The notes under the pieces: generated by a model | What the model was told of the DNA's origin: nothing | The model's database searches: none | Seen by the model: the letters and a program-made list of their open reading frames with translations, nothing else | Position numbers and translations under genes: made by a program | Source of the DNA: Aquimarina sp. AU474 | Lineage (GTDB): Bacteria > Bacteroidota > Bacteroidia > Flavobacteriales > Flavobacteriaceae | Length of the DNA stretch: 64,000 bases | Assembly: GCF_900312815.1 (NCBI RefSeq) | Contig: NZ_OMPE01000007.1 | Span: 558,001 to 622,000 of the forward strand | Direction: 5' to 3' | Part shown: positions 43,057 through 51,625 of the stretch, piece by piece | Layout of the letters: each line of letters starts with the position of its first letter | How positions within the stretch are numbered: position 1 is the stretch's first letter

Positions 43057-44079
43057 TTATTTCTTTAATAATGCTTTATTAATATCCTTGATCAAACGTG
43101 GCCCTTCATAAATAAAACCGGTATATAATTGTATTAAACTAGCTCCAGCTTCTAATTTTTCTAAAGCATCCTTTGTAGAATGTATTCCTCCTACTCCAAT
43201 AATTGGGAACGCCTTATCACTTTTTTCAGATAAAAAACGAATCACCTCTGTAGATCGATTTTTTAAAGGCTTACCACTTAAACCTCCGTTTTCACTAACT
43301 AAGCTAGCTTCAGATTTCAACCCTTCCCTAGAAATAGTAGTATTCGTAGCAATTACTCCAGCTATTTTAGTTTCTTTTATAATATCAATAATATCTAATA
43401 ATTGATCATTAGTAAGATCCGGTGCTATTTTTAACAAAATTGGTTTAGAAGAAGCCTTCTCTTTATTTCTCTTTTGTAATGTATTCAAAAGTTCCGTCAA
43501 TGGCTCTTTATCCTGTAAAGCTCTTAAATTAGGAGTATTAGGTGAGCTTACATTTACAACAAAATAATCAACATAGGCGAAAAGCGCATCAAAACAAATG
43601 ATATAATCATCTACAGCTTTTTTATTAGGAGTTACTTTGTTTTTTCCTATGTTACCCCCTATAAGTACACCTTTATTTTTCTTCAACCGAAGTACAGCAT
43701 CTTCGACTCCCCCATTATTAAAACCCATTCGATTAATAATAGCTCCATCTTTTTTGAGCCTAAACAATCGAGTTTTAGGATTTCCACTTTGTGGTTTAGG
43801 AGTTAATGTTCCTATTTCAATAAAACCAAAACCAAAATTATGTAATTCATTAAATAATTTGGCATCCTTATCAAACCCTGCTGCTAATCCAACTGGATTC
43901 TTAAATGTTAACCCAAAAACTTCACGTTCCAATTTAGGGTCATTAACCTGGTACATTCCTCTAAAAACAGGAGCCATTAAAGGAATTCTTGAAATAGTCT
44001 TAACCATTTTAAAAGTAAAATGATGCACCTTTTCTGGATCAAGTAAGAATAATATTGGACGAAGAAGAAATTTATACAT
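43057..44079 (-). CDS. pyrD: quinone-dependent dihydroorotate dehydrogenase (class 2)
   Basis: A 340-residue class-2 DHODH, which oxidises dihydroorotate to orotate in pyrimidine synthesis and passes electrons to quinone at the membrane. The N-terminal membrane-association helix, the FMN-site blocks [13 protein letters not shown] and [20 protein letters not shown], the NRMGFNNGG element, the catalytic Ser segment [11 protein letters not shown] and the C-terminal [19 protein letters not shown] are all seen. LysE follows 7 bases later. Divergent with pepT. Confidence 0.97.
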   Translation of the reverse strand: MYKFLLRPILFLLDPEKVHHFTFKMVKTISRIPLMAPVFRGMYQVNDPKLEREVFGLTFKNPVGLAAGFDKDAKLFNELHNFGFGFIEIGTLTPKPQSGNPKTRLFRLKKDGAIINRMGFNNGGVEDAVLRLKKNKGVLIGGNIGKNKVTPNKKAVDDYIICFDALFAYVDYFVVNVSSPNTPNLRALQDKEPLTELLNTLQKRNKEKASSKPILLKIAPDLTNDQLLDIIDIIKETKIAGVIATNTTISREGLKSEASLVSENGGLSGKPLKNRSTEVIRFLSEKSDKAFPIIGVGGIHSTKDALEKLEAGASLIQLYTGFIYEGPRLIKDINKALLKK

Positions 44080-44167
44080 TAATTATTATTTTGGGCAAAA
44101 ATAAGTCATACAAGGTTCTAATAAAAGTGTATTTTTGAAATCTTCAGATATATAAATATTGATTGTT

Positions 44168-45406
44168 ATGATTTCAAAACAACACATCATCGATCGGTTT
44201 ATTAGTTATGTTACTATTGATACCGAAAGTGATCCAGAAAGCGATACTACTCCAAGTACTCAAAAACAATGGGATTTGGCTAATAAATTGGCCGAAGAGT
44301 TAAAAAGTATAGGGCTTAGTGAAGTTAGTATAGATGAAAATGCTTATATAATGGCTACCTTACCTTCAAACATTAACGAAGAAGCTCCTACCATAGGCTT
44401 TATATCTCATTTTGACACAAGTCCAGATTTTACTGGAGCCAATGTTAAGCCTCAAATTATTGAACATTATGACGGTAAGGATATCATTTTAAATGCATCT
44501 GAAAACATTATTCTTTCTCCTGATTATTTCGAAGATTTAAAACTGTACAAAGGCCAAACGCTAATCACAACTGATGGGACGACCCTATTAGGCGCTGATG
44601 ATAAAGCGGGAATTACAGAAATCGTTACTGCGATGGAATATCTTATACAACATCCTGAAATTAAACATGGAAAAATACGTATTGGATTTACTCCAGATGA
44701 AGAAATTGGTCGAGGAGCACATAAGTTTGATGTAAAAAAGTTTGGAGCGGATTGGGCATATACCATGGATGGAAGTGAAATAGGAGAGTTAGAATATGAA
44801 AACTTTAATGCTGCTGGTGCTGTTGTAACTGTAAAAGGTAAAATTGTTCATCCTGGATATGCTAAAGGAAAAATGATCAATAGCATGTATATCGCTCAAG
44901 ACTTTATTAACTCATTACCACGAATGGAAACCCCAGAACATACAACTGGACGTGAAGGTTTTTTTCACTTACATGACATAAAAGGAAGTGTTGAAGAAAC
45001 ACAATTACAATATATTATACGGGATCATGATCGTGAGCATTTTGAAGCTCGAAAAGAGGTTATGAAAAATTTGGCTGCGGAAATAAACAACCAACAAGGT
45101 AATGAAGTGATACATATAGAAATAAAGGATCAATATTATAATATGCGTGAAAAAGTTGAACCTGTTATGTACATTGTAGACATTGCCGAAGAAGCTATGA
45201 AAAGTATAGGTATCACACCTCTGATAAAACCCATTAGAGGAGGAACAGATGGTTCACAATTAAGTTATATGGGATTACCTTGTCCTAATATTTTTGCAGG
45301 CGGACATAATTTTCATGGGCGTTATGAATATGTACCCGTAGAGAGTATGATTAAAGCAGTTGAAGTTATCGTAAAAATTGCAGAACTAACCGCCAAAACA
45401 ACTTAA
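44168..45406 (+). CDS. pepT: peptidase T (tripeptide aminopeptidase)
   Basis: A 412-residue M20B metallopeptidase that removes N-terminal residues from tripeptides in the cytoplasm. The zinc ligands and neighbours are seen: [24 protein letters not shown] (Asp bridging both metals), [15 protein letters not shown] with the catalytic Glu, [18 protein letters not shown] and the final [16 protein letters not shown]. The ATG at 44168 is preferred to a TTG three codons earlier. It is a single-gene unit, divergent from pyrD. Confidence 0.96.
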   Translation: MISKQHIIDRFISYVTIDTESDPESDTTPSTQKQWDLANKLAEELKSIGLSEVSIDENAYIMATLPSNINEEAPTIGFISHFDTSPDFTGANVKPQIIEHYDGKDIILNASENIILSPDYFEDLKLYKGQTLITTDGTTLLGADDKAGITEIVTAMEYLIQHPEIKHGKIRIGFTPDEEIGRGAHKFDVKKFGADWAYTMDGSEIGELEYENFNAAGAVVTVKGKIVHPGYAKGKMINSMYIAQDFINSLPRMETPEHTTGREGFFHLHDIKGSVEETQLQYIIRDHDREHFEARKEVMKNLAAEINNQQGNEVIHIEIKDQYYNMREKVEPVMYIVDIAEEAMKSIGITPLIKPIRGGTDGSQLSYMGLPCPNIFAGGHNFHGRYEYVPVESMIKAVEVIVKIAELTAKTT

Positions 45407-45527
45407 AACTATAAAAGCCTTGTAAATAAAGGATATTCATTAAAATTTTAAAAAAGTAAAAAAGTTTTACGTGTTGATATTTTTTTGTTCGTCATATCTA
45501 TGAACAAAACAAAAAAAGTATTTCGAC

Positions 45528-46064
45528 ATGAAAAGAATTTTAATCATATCATTATTAATTATTACGTTTAATACGCAAGCGCAAGAAAACGAGATTAAAA
45601 AAAACGAAAACAGGCACGAATTTAGGTTTGATGCATTTGGAGCTTTGGTTTTTGAAAATTTTGAAATCAATTACGAATATGTACTTAACAAATATTCCGG
45701 GGTTGGTATAGCCACTAGCTTTAGTCTGGACGACGACTTTAGTGAATACCAATCTTTCGCTATTGAACCGTATTATAGGCAGTATTTCTTTAACAAGAAA
45801 GATTTTGGGGCTCGAGGCTTTTTTGTAGAAGGTACACTACGTGTATCTGGTGGAGAAAACGAATTTCTAAATATTCAAAACAATTCGATAGTTAGAGAAG
45901 ACTGGACAGATATGGGGATAGGTCTTACTCTTGGACAAAAATGGGTGAGCGATAACGGATTTGTATTTGAAATTAGTATTGGTGGAGGACGTTATTTACT
46001 TGACGAAAGTCCAGATGAAGGTTTCATAAGAGGTGGTATCCTAGTAGGGTATAGATTCTTCTAA
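45528..46064 (+). CDS. small outer-membrane beta-barrel protein
   Basis: A 178-residue exported protein with a signal peptide (cleavage near residue 18, NTQAQ) and short amphipathic strands with Gly/Phe ends: RFDAFGALVFENFEINYEY, GVGIATSFSLDDDF, FAIEPYYRQYFF and FVFEISIGGGRYL, ending in GGILVGYRFF, whose terminal Phe is typical of barrels sorted by BamA. No conserved family name can be given (it resembles DUF3575-like proteins). It is flanked by its own terminator shared with yajC. Confidence 0.78.
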   Translation: MKRILIISLLIITFNTQAQENEIKKNENRHEFRFDAFGALVFENFEINYEYVLNKYSGVGIATSFSLDDDFSEYQSFAIEPYYRQYFFNKKDFGARGFFVEGTLRVSGGENEFLNIQNNSIVREDWTDMGIGLTLGQKWVSDNGFVFEISIGGGRYLLDESPDEGFIRGGILVGYRFF

Positions 46065-46097
46065 AACGAAGATAGAAACATAAACAATATTAAAAAG

Positions 46098-46138
46098 AAA
46101 AGCCCGATACAAGTATTAGATATTTGTATCGGGCTTTT
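46098..46138. terminator. bidirectional terminator between the barrel gene and yajC
   Basis: AAAAGCCCGATACAA (46098-46112) and TTGTATCGGGCTTTT (46124-46138) pair perfectly over 15 bases with A/T runs on both sides. Convergent stops lie at 46064 and 46156. Confidence 0.95.
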
Positions 46139-46155
46139 AACAAGTAGGCTAGTTA

Positions 46156-46446
46156 TTACTTGGCTTCTGCTGGTTTGTTTAATTTTTGACTCATCTCCAA
46201 TGAAATTGCAGATCTATCAAAAGTAAGTTTACCAGAGCCTGTTTCAATAATAACAGCATTATTTTTTTCACTGAAATCGAAAACTTTTCCATGAAGACCG
46301 CTTTTTGTTACTACTCGATCTCCTTTTTTAAGTTCTTCAGCAAATTTTCTTTCCTTTTTAGCTTTTTGCATTTGCGGACGTATCATAAAAAAATACATCA
46401 CAACAAATATTAGTATAAAAGGAAGAAATGATTGAATTTGTTCCAT
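46156..46446 (-). CDS. yajC: Sec translocon accessory subunit YajC
   Basis: A 96-residue protein with one N-terminal membrane helix (PFILIFVVMYFFMIRPQMQ, about residues 9-25) and the cytoplasmic YajC tail with RKFAEELKKGDRVVTKSGLHGKV. YajC belongs to the SecDF-YajC complex that assists protein export. It is the last gene of a nusB-DUF1573-yajC run on the minus strand (7 bases behind the DUF1573 gene), the arrangement common in Bacteroidota. Confidence 0.95.
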   Translation of the reverse strand: MEQIQSFLPFILIFVVMYFFMIRPQMQKAKKERKFAEELKKGDRVVTKSGLHGKVFDFSEKNNAVIIETGSGKLTFDRSAISLEMSQKLNKPAEAK

Positions 46447-46453
46447 AAAATTA

Positions 46454-46933
46454 TTATTGGCTTACCGGTGTTCCTCCTGCTGGCTTAGCCTTTGGAGTTA
46501 CCATTGCTTTAATTTTAAGAATTTCTTTTCCAGCTTCTGTATTTGCAGTTATAGTAACTTGCTTAGTTTGCTGATTTGGCTTACCGTTAGAGTTAAACTT
46601 TACTAGCATTTCTCCTACTGCTCCAGGAGCGATTGGTTCTTTTGGCCATTCTGGCACAGTACAACCACAACTTCCTTTTGCACTTACGATTACTAGTGGA
46701 GCTTTACCTGTGTTTGTAAAACTAAATTTATGCTCTACCACATCTCCTTCATTGATTGTTCCAAAATCGTGCTCAGTTTCAGCAAAAGTCATTACAGGTA
46801 AATCTGTACTCTTCGCATCACGCTCAGCAGCTATTTCAACATTTTCTTCTTTAACTTTCTTTGTAGCATCCTCTTTACAAGACACAACCGTCATAGCAAA
46901 GATTCCAGCCAGAATTAAGATTCCTTTTTTCAT
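46454..46933 (-). CDS. DUF1573-family lipoprotein
   Basis: A 159-residue lipoprotein with Cys19 in TVVSC and an immunoglobulin-like DUF1573 domain (about 45-150), with the conserved EHDFGTINEGDVVEHKFSF and AKGSCGCTVPEWPKEPI blocks. In the Cys-Gly-Cys segment a disulfide is usual. DUF1573 proteins are exported and sometimes linked to polysaccharide or Sec-related functions. It precedes yajC by 7 bases and follows nusB by 48, an order frequent in the phylum. Confidence 0.93.
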   Translation of the reverse strand: MKKGILILAGIFAMTVVSCKEDATKKVKEENVEIAAERDAKSTDLPVMTFAETEHDFGTINEGDVVEHKFSFTNTGKAPLVIVSAKGSCGCTVPEWPKEPIAPGAVGEMLVKFNSNGKPNQQTKQVTITANTEAGKEILKIKAMVTPKAKPAGGTPVSQ

Positions 46934-46981
46934 TACTTGGGTTTTTAATTATTGAGGGTTAAAAATACATTTTTTTTTGAA

Positions 46982-47926
46982 CTACATAAGTCCTCGGCCA
47001 ACTTTATTTAATTTGCCGCTTTCTTGGTACTCTTTAGATATCTTGTCAAGAATACCGTTGATAAAAATACTACTTTTAGGAGTACTATATTCCTTTGCGA
47101 TTTCTAAATATTCGTTAATTGTTACTTTTACTGGTATTGACGGGAACTTTACAAACTCACAAATAGCCATTTTTATGATGGCTTTATCCAATTCTGCAAT
47201 ACGATCTTGGTCCCAATTTGGCGTTTTACCATCAATCTCTTTTGCAAATTCTACTCCATTAAGCACTGTTTTCCTGAAAATTTCAACAGCAAAAACCCTA
47301 TCATCTTGGTCTTTATACAATTTGGGAAGTGATTTATCTTGATCGTGAGATGCTTTTACCTTTCGTAACATCTTAATTATTGCAGTATTTACAATAGGCA
47401 GATCATCAATCCATGTTAATTTTTTATCCTCTATATATTCGTAAAGTTTATCATTAGGAGCAATCACTTCTTTAAAAATATCAAGTAAAAAATCTTTATC
47501 TTCCTTAAAAGAACTCATTTTGGTACTCATGTAATCCAAATACAAATCACTTTCTTTAATAGATTTCCATAAAATAGCTACATATTCACTATCCAACTCC
47601 CAACAATTCATTTTTTTCCGATCAATTTCTTCTTTGAGCTGAAGATTTTTCTCGAGCGCTAATAATACTTCGTTATTAACAAATTTCGTGTTTGGATTTT
47701 TTTCTTCGGAGGTGGCTAAGTATTTTTTTTGACTCTTTGCCAAAAAATCTTCTGCATGTTTTCTAATCTCAACCAGTAGCTGAAGATTTATCAGAAACAA
47801 ATCATACATCTGATCAATACTAAAAAGAAGAAATTTCTCTTCTTTATCAAGGTTATCACTTTGCGTCTGCCCCATCGAATAGAGAGACTGCATTACTTTT
47901 ACTCTAATATGTCTTCTGGTTAACAT
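46982..47926 (-). CDS. nusB: transcription antitermination protein NusB, long Bacteroidota form
   Basis: A 314-residue protein whose C-terminal half is the NusB/RsmB helical bundle (about 165-300, with DKDFLLDIFKEVI, NTAIIKMLRK and SIPVKVTINEYLEIAKEYSTPKSSIFINGILDKI). The N-terminus begins with RRHIRVKVMQSLYSMGQ, the RNA-binding arginine-rich start of NusB, and is followed by an inserted helical region (about 30-160) that makes it twice the length of E. coli NusB. It joins NusE/S10 to keep polymerase on rRNA genes. It begins the nusB-DUF1573-yajC run. Confidence 0.93.
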   Translation of the reverse strand: MLTRRHIRVKVMQSLYSMGQTQSDNLDKEEKFLLFSIDQMYDLFLINLQLLVEIRKHAEDFLAKSQKKYLATSEEKNPNTKFVNNEVLLALEKNLQLKEEIDRKKMNCWELDSEYVAILWKSIKESDLYLDYMSTKMSSFKEDKDFLLDIFKEVIAPNDKLYEYIEDKKLTWIDDLPIVNTAIIKMLRKVKASHDQDKSLPKLYKDQDDRVFAVEIFRKTVLNGVEFAKEIDGKTPNWDQDRIAELDKAIIKMAICEFVKFPSIPVKVTINEYLEIAKEYSTPKSSIFINGILDKISKEYQESGKLNKVGRGLM

Positions 47927-47960
47927 AGAATAATTACAAAGAACTTTATATTAAAAAAAC

Positions 47961-47989
47961 GGGCGAAAGTATTATTATAACTTTCGCCC
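47961..47989 (-). terminator. terminator after the amino-acid dehydrogenase gene
   Basis: GGGCGAAAGT and ACTTTCGCCC pair perfectly over 10 bases around ATTATTATA. On the minus strand T-runs follow. It is 71 bases past the stop at 48060. Confidence 0.9.
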
Positions 47990-48059
47990 TGCAAAAATAC
48001 TATTATTTTTAATCTAGCTACCTAAAAACTTCTTTTTTATATAGCCTTTATTATATTCT

Positions 48060-49157
48060 TTAGAGTTCTTTTTTTCTAGCAGCAATTCTATCCTCGGCGA
48101 TACTAAGGGCAGAGGCATTTGTAGTCATATTAGTTGCCTTTGCTTTATTAAGAATATCCAACGTAGTTTCGTAAATATTCTCAGTTTTGGTCATAATTTG
48201 ATCTCTTCCGTATCCTTCGATTTCGGCATAAACGTTAATAATACCTCCGGCATTAATTAAGAAATCAGGAGCATAAACAATTCCTTTCTTTTGCAATAAA
48301 GGTCCGTGAATATTCTCTTCTGCCAATTGGTTATTAGCGGCTCCAGCTATAACTTTTACTTTTAATTTATCTATGGTTTCATTATTTACAGTTGCACCCA
48401 AAGCACATGGAGCATAAATATCTGCTGTTTCTGCATACAAATCATTACCTCTATAAATTTCTACACCATACTTAGCGCTTACTTCCTCTAATCTTTCTTG
48501 ATTAATATCACTTATGATTACATTTGCACCTTCTTCAGATGCCAATCGTACGAGTTCTTCTCCTACATGACCAATACCTTGTACCAAAATTCGTTTACCA
48601 TCTAAACTTTCATTACCATAAGCAAATTTTGTAGATGCTTTCATACCCATATACACGCCATAAGCGGTTACAGGAGAAGGATTACCAGCTCCACCTTTAG
48701 ATTCTGATATTCCAGTTACATAAGGGGTAACTTCTCTTACCGTATCCATATCTGATGTTTCCATTCCTACATCTTCTGCCGTATAATATTTACCTCCTAG
48801 TGTATGAACAAATTTCCCAAAACGGGTCATTAATTCAGGAGTTTTTAATTTTTTCGGATCACCAATGATTACAGCTTTACCTCCACCTAGATTTAAACCA
48901 GTAATGGCCGCTTTGTACGTCATTCCTCTCGATAATCTCAAAACATCATTTAGTGCATCCCACTCTGTTTTATAATCATACATTCTAGTTCCTCCTAAAG
49001 CAGGTCCTAAAATTGTGTTATGCACACCAATAATTGCCTTCAATCCTGTATCTTTGTCTTGACAAAAAACAACTTGTTCGTGATTATCAAAAGAGAGCTG
49101 ACCAAACACTGGGGCTTCCTTTTTCAATTGATTTGCAGTAAGCACTTCGGTTATCAT
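48060..49157 (-). CDS. Glu/Leu/Phe/Val dehydrogenase
   Basis: A 365-residue NAD(P)-dependent oxidative deaminase of the Glu/Leu/Phe/Val dehydrogenase family. The catalytic Lys region RGMTYKAAITGLNLGGGKAVIIGDP, the Asp-containing KYYTAEDVGMETSDMD and the nucleotide-binding GKRILVQGIGHVGEELVRLA loop are all in place. Length and the leucine-dehydrogenase-like N-terminus favour a branched-chain amino-acid dehydrogenase over glutamate. It is a single gene with a terminator. It could feed branched-chain keto acids to lipid synthesis (inference from family roles). Confidence 0.92.
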   Translation of the reverse strand: MITEVLTANQLKKEAPVFGQLSFDNHEQVVFCQDKDTGLKAIIGVHNTILGPALGGTRMYDYKTEWDALNDVLRLSRGMTYKAAITGLNLGGGKAVIIGDPKKLKTPELMTRFGKFVHTLGGKYYTAEDVGMETSDMDTVREVTPYVTGISESKGGAGNPSPVTAYGVYMGMKASTKFAYGNESLDGKRILVQGIGHVGEELVRLASEEGANVIISDINQERLEEVSAKYGVEIYRGNDLYAETADIYAPCALGATVNNETIDKLKVKVIAGAANNQLAEENIHGPLLQKKGIVYAPDFLINAGGIINVYAEIEGYGRDQIMTKTENIYETTLDILNKAKATNMTTNASALSIAEDRIAARKKEL

Positions 49158-49299
49158 GTATCGAAAAATTTAAACGGTTATAAATTATATAATATTCAAA
49201 ATCAGACCGCTAAAATAAGGTATTTTTATGAATTTAAAATTTAAAGCTGTTAAACTTTACGAATTCTTTAATAATTAGACACTTAAACTTGTAGCTTTT

Positions 49300-51057
49300 A
49301 TGCGTGCATTACGCCATTTAAACAAATACTTTCTTAAATATAAATACAGACTCATAATAGGATTAGTAATTACCATAATAGCAAGAATTTTTGCCACATT
49401 GGTTCCTACAATTGTTGGAAATTCTGTTGATATTGTAGAAAAATACATCAATAATGAGGTTACTGATATTGCCGAAGTTAAAACTGGACTTATTACTAAT
49501 ATTCTTTTGATTCTAGGCGCTGTTCTTATTTCTGCCTTTTTTACTTTTTTAATGCGTCAAACGTTTATTGTCGTTTCTAGGTTTATAGAATTTGATTTAA
49601 AAAATGAAGTTTTCCAACATTACGAAAAATTATCTCTTAACTTCTATAAAAAAAATAGAACCGGAGACCTAATGAACCGCATTAGCGAAGATGTATCTAA
49701 AGTAAGGATGTACGTTGGCCCGGCAATTATGTACAGTGTAAACACAATCACTTTGTTTGTGGTTGTAATAGGATATATGATTAGTATTGCTCCAGAACTT
49801 ACATTATATACAGTTGCACCACTACCTATTTTATCTATATCTATTTATAAACTTAGTGTAGCCATTCATAAACGTAGTACGGTTGTGCAGGAATTCTTAT
49901 CTAAACTGACCACTTTTACACAAGAATCTTTTAGTGGTATTACCGTGATTAAAGCTTATGGTATAGAATCAGAAACGCAAAAGAACTTTACGAATTTATC
50001 AAATACCAGCAAAGATAAAAACTTAGATCTTGCTAAGGTTCAGGCTCTGTTTTTTCCATTAATGGTATTACTAATTGGATTTAGTAATGTCCTAGTGATA
50101 TACATAGGCGGAAAACAATTTCTTGACGGTACTATTCAAGAATTAGGTGTCATAGTACAATTTATCCTATATGTAAATATGTTAACTTGGCCAGTAGCTA
50201 CTGTTGGATGGGTTAGTTCAATTGTACAACAGGCGGAAGCTTCTCAGGTAAGAATCAATGAATTTTTAAGTCAAGAACCTGAAATCACAAATTCAGTAAC
50301 TCAAAAAACACCTATAATAGGAAATGTTAATTTTAATAATGTAACGTTTACCTACGACGATACTAATATTACAGCATTAAAAAATATTAGTTTTGAGGTA
50401 AAGAGTGGAGAAACTATTGGTATTGTCGGAAAAACAGGTTCGGGTAAATCAACCATATTAGACCTAATCGGAAGACTCTATGATGTTTCTTCTGGCGAAA
50501 TAAATATTGACAACACCCCCATAAAACGATTAAATTTACTTGATTTAAGAGAAAACATAGGGTATGTCCCCCAGGATGCTTTCTTATTTAGTGATAGCAT
50601 CAAAAACAATATCAAGTTTGGAAAAGAAACAGCTACAGATGACGAGGTGTATAATGCAGCAAAAAATGCCGTAGTACATAACAACATAATTGGATTTAGT
50701 AAAGGATACAATACCATATTAGGAGAACGAGGCATCACTTTATCTGGGGGTCAAAAACAAAGAGTATCCATAGCAAGAGCTATCATAAAAGAACCTTCAA
50801 TACTACTTTTTGATGATTGTTTATCTGCCGTTGATACCGAAACGGAAGAAGAAATTTTAAGCAATCTTAACAAAATTTCTAAAAATAAGACTACTTTTAT
50901 CGTTAGTCACAGAGTGTCTACGGCAAAAAATGCAGATAAAATCATCGTTATAGAAGATGGGCAAATCATCCAGGAAGGCACTCATAATCAACTAATCAAG
51001 AATGATGGCTACTATAAAGAACTCTATTTAAAACAACTTAGCGAAAAAGAAATATGA
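49300..51057 (+). CDS. ABC transporter, fused permease and ATPase
   Basis: A 585-residue half transporter with six membrane helices (about 15-310) and an ATPase domain (about 340-575). Walker A is GKTGSGKST, the signature LSGGQKQRVSIARA, and Walker B ILLFDDCLSAVD, where the usual catalytic Glu is Asp, as in several MdlA/YheI-type exporters. There is no N-terminal C39 peptidase domain, so it is not a peptide-processing exporter and cannot by itself process the GG leaders at 38.6-41.6 kb. It is followed by the PUR-domain gene. Substrate unknown, possibly lipid or drug. Confidence 0.95.
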   Translation: MRALRHLNKYFLKYKYRLIIGLVITIIARIFATLVPTIVGNSVDIVEKYINNEVTDIAEVKTGLITNILLILGAVLISAFFTFLMRQTFIVVSRFIEFDLKNEVFQHYEKLSLNFYKKNRTGDLMNRISEDVSKVRMYVGPAIMYSVNTITLFVVVIGYMISIAPELTLYTVAPLPILSISIYKLSVAIHKRSTVVQEFLSKLTTFTQESFSGITVIKAYGIESETQKNFTNLSNTSKDKNLDLAKVQALFFPLMVLLIGFSNVLVIYIGGKQFLDGTIQELGVIVQFILYVNMLTWPVATVGWVSSIVQQAEASQVRINEFLSQEPEITNSVTQKTPIIGNVNFNNVTFTYDDTNITALKNISFEVKSGETIGIVGKTGSGKSTILDLIGRLYDVSSGEINIDNTPIKRLNLLDLRENIGYVPQDAFLFSDSIKNNIKFGKETATDDEVYNAAKNAVVHNNIIGFSKGYNTILGERGITLSGGQKQRVSIARAIIKEPSILLFDDCLSAVDTETEEEILSNLNKISKNKTTFIVSHRVSTAKNADKIIVIEDGQIIQEGTHNQLIKNDGYYKELYLKQLSEKEI

Positions 51058-51136
51058 GTTTTTTTTGTCCGATTAACAAATTTTTTGGATTTTTGAAACC
51101 ATCATAACATATTAATTAATTTAAGAAATACGGATT

Positions 51137-51523
51137 ATGAATGACAATGAAATGATGGAGAAAGAAGAGATTTTCTCAAAAGTTTTACGAGCAGGAAGAA
51201 GAACATATTTCTTTGATGTAAGGGCTACAAAGGCGGGAGACTACTATTTGACAATAACAGAAAGTAAGAAGTTTACGAATGACGATGGGTCTTTTCACTA
51301 CAAGAAACATAAAATCTATCTATACAAAGAAGATTTTGTAGGCTTTACTGAAATTTTAAATGAGATGACAAATTACATCGTTGATGAAAAAGGCGAAGAA
51401 GTAATTAGCGAAAGACATCAAAAAGATTATCAAAAATCTTACGAAAAAGACACTGTAGATAACAAAGAAGAGGTAACTGCTTCTACTGAAAGTTTTACAG
51501 ATGTAAGCTTTGATGATATCTAA
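51137..51523 (+). CDS. PUR-family DNA/RNA-binding protein (DUF3276)
   Basis: A 128-residue protein of the DUF3276/PUR type: a PUR fold unit in residues 10-85 (EIFSKVLRAGRRTYFFDVRATKAGDYYLTI and HKIYLYKEDFVGFTEILNEM), with an acidic tail (DTVDNKEEVTASTE). PUR domains bind single-stranded nucleic acids. It is common as a single small gene in Bacteroidota. It lies 79 bases after the ABC gene and has its own terminator (51561-51592). Confidence 0.93.
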   Translation: MNDNEMMEKEEIFSKVLRAGRRTYFFDVRATKAGDYYLTITESKKFTNDDGSFHYKKHKIYLYKEDFVGFTEILNEMTNYIVDEKGEEVISERHQKDYQKSYEKDTVDNKEEVTASTESFTDVSFDDI

Positions 51524-51560
51524 TAAAATATAACTTACCTTAGTTAAGTTAAAGTTATGC

Positions 51561-51592
51561 AAACCGCTTCATTGTCTGAAGCGGTTTTTTTT
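51561..51592 (+). terminator. terminator after the PUR gene
   Basis: AAACCGCTTC (51561-51570) pairs with GAAGCGGTTT (51578-51587) around a 7-base loop, followed by T8. It lies before the peptidase start, which is why an ATG at 51557 is not that gene's start. Confidence 0.95.
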
Positions 51593-51625
51593 ATATTCAC
51601 ACATCAAAAAAATAACTCGACTGAA

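Noticed and set aside
49300..51057. ABC transporter as the exporter for the GG peptides
   Set aside because: The protein begins directly with membrane helices and has no C39 peptidase domain; it is also 8 kb away and next to an unrelated gene.
51557..51625. Upstream ATG for the M14 peptidase
   Set aside because: It falls next to the terminator of the PUR gene, and the signal peptide begins at the ATG 51626.
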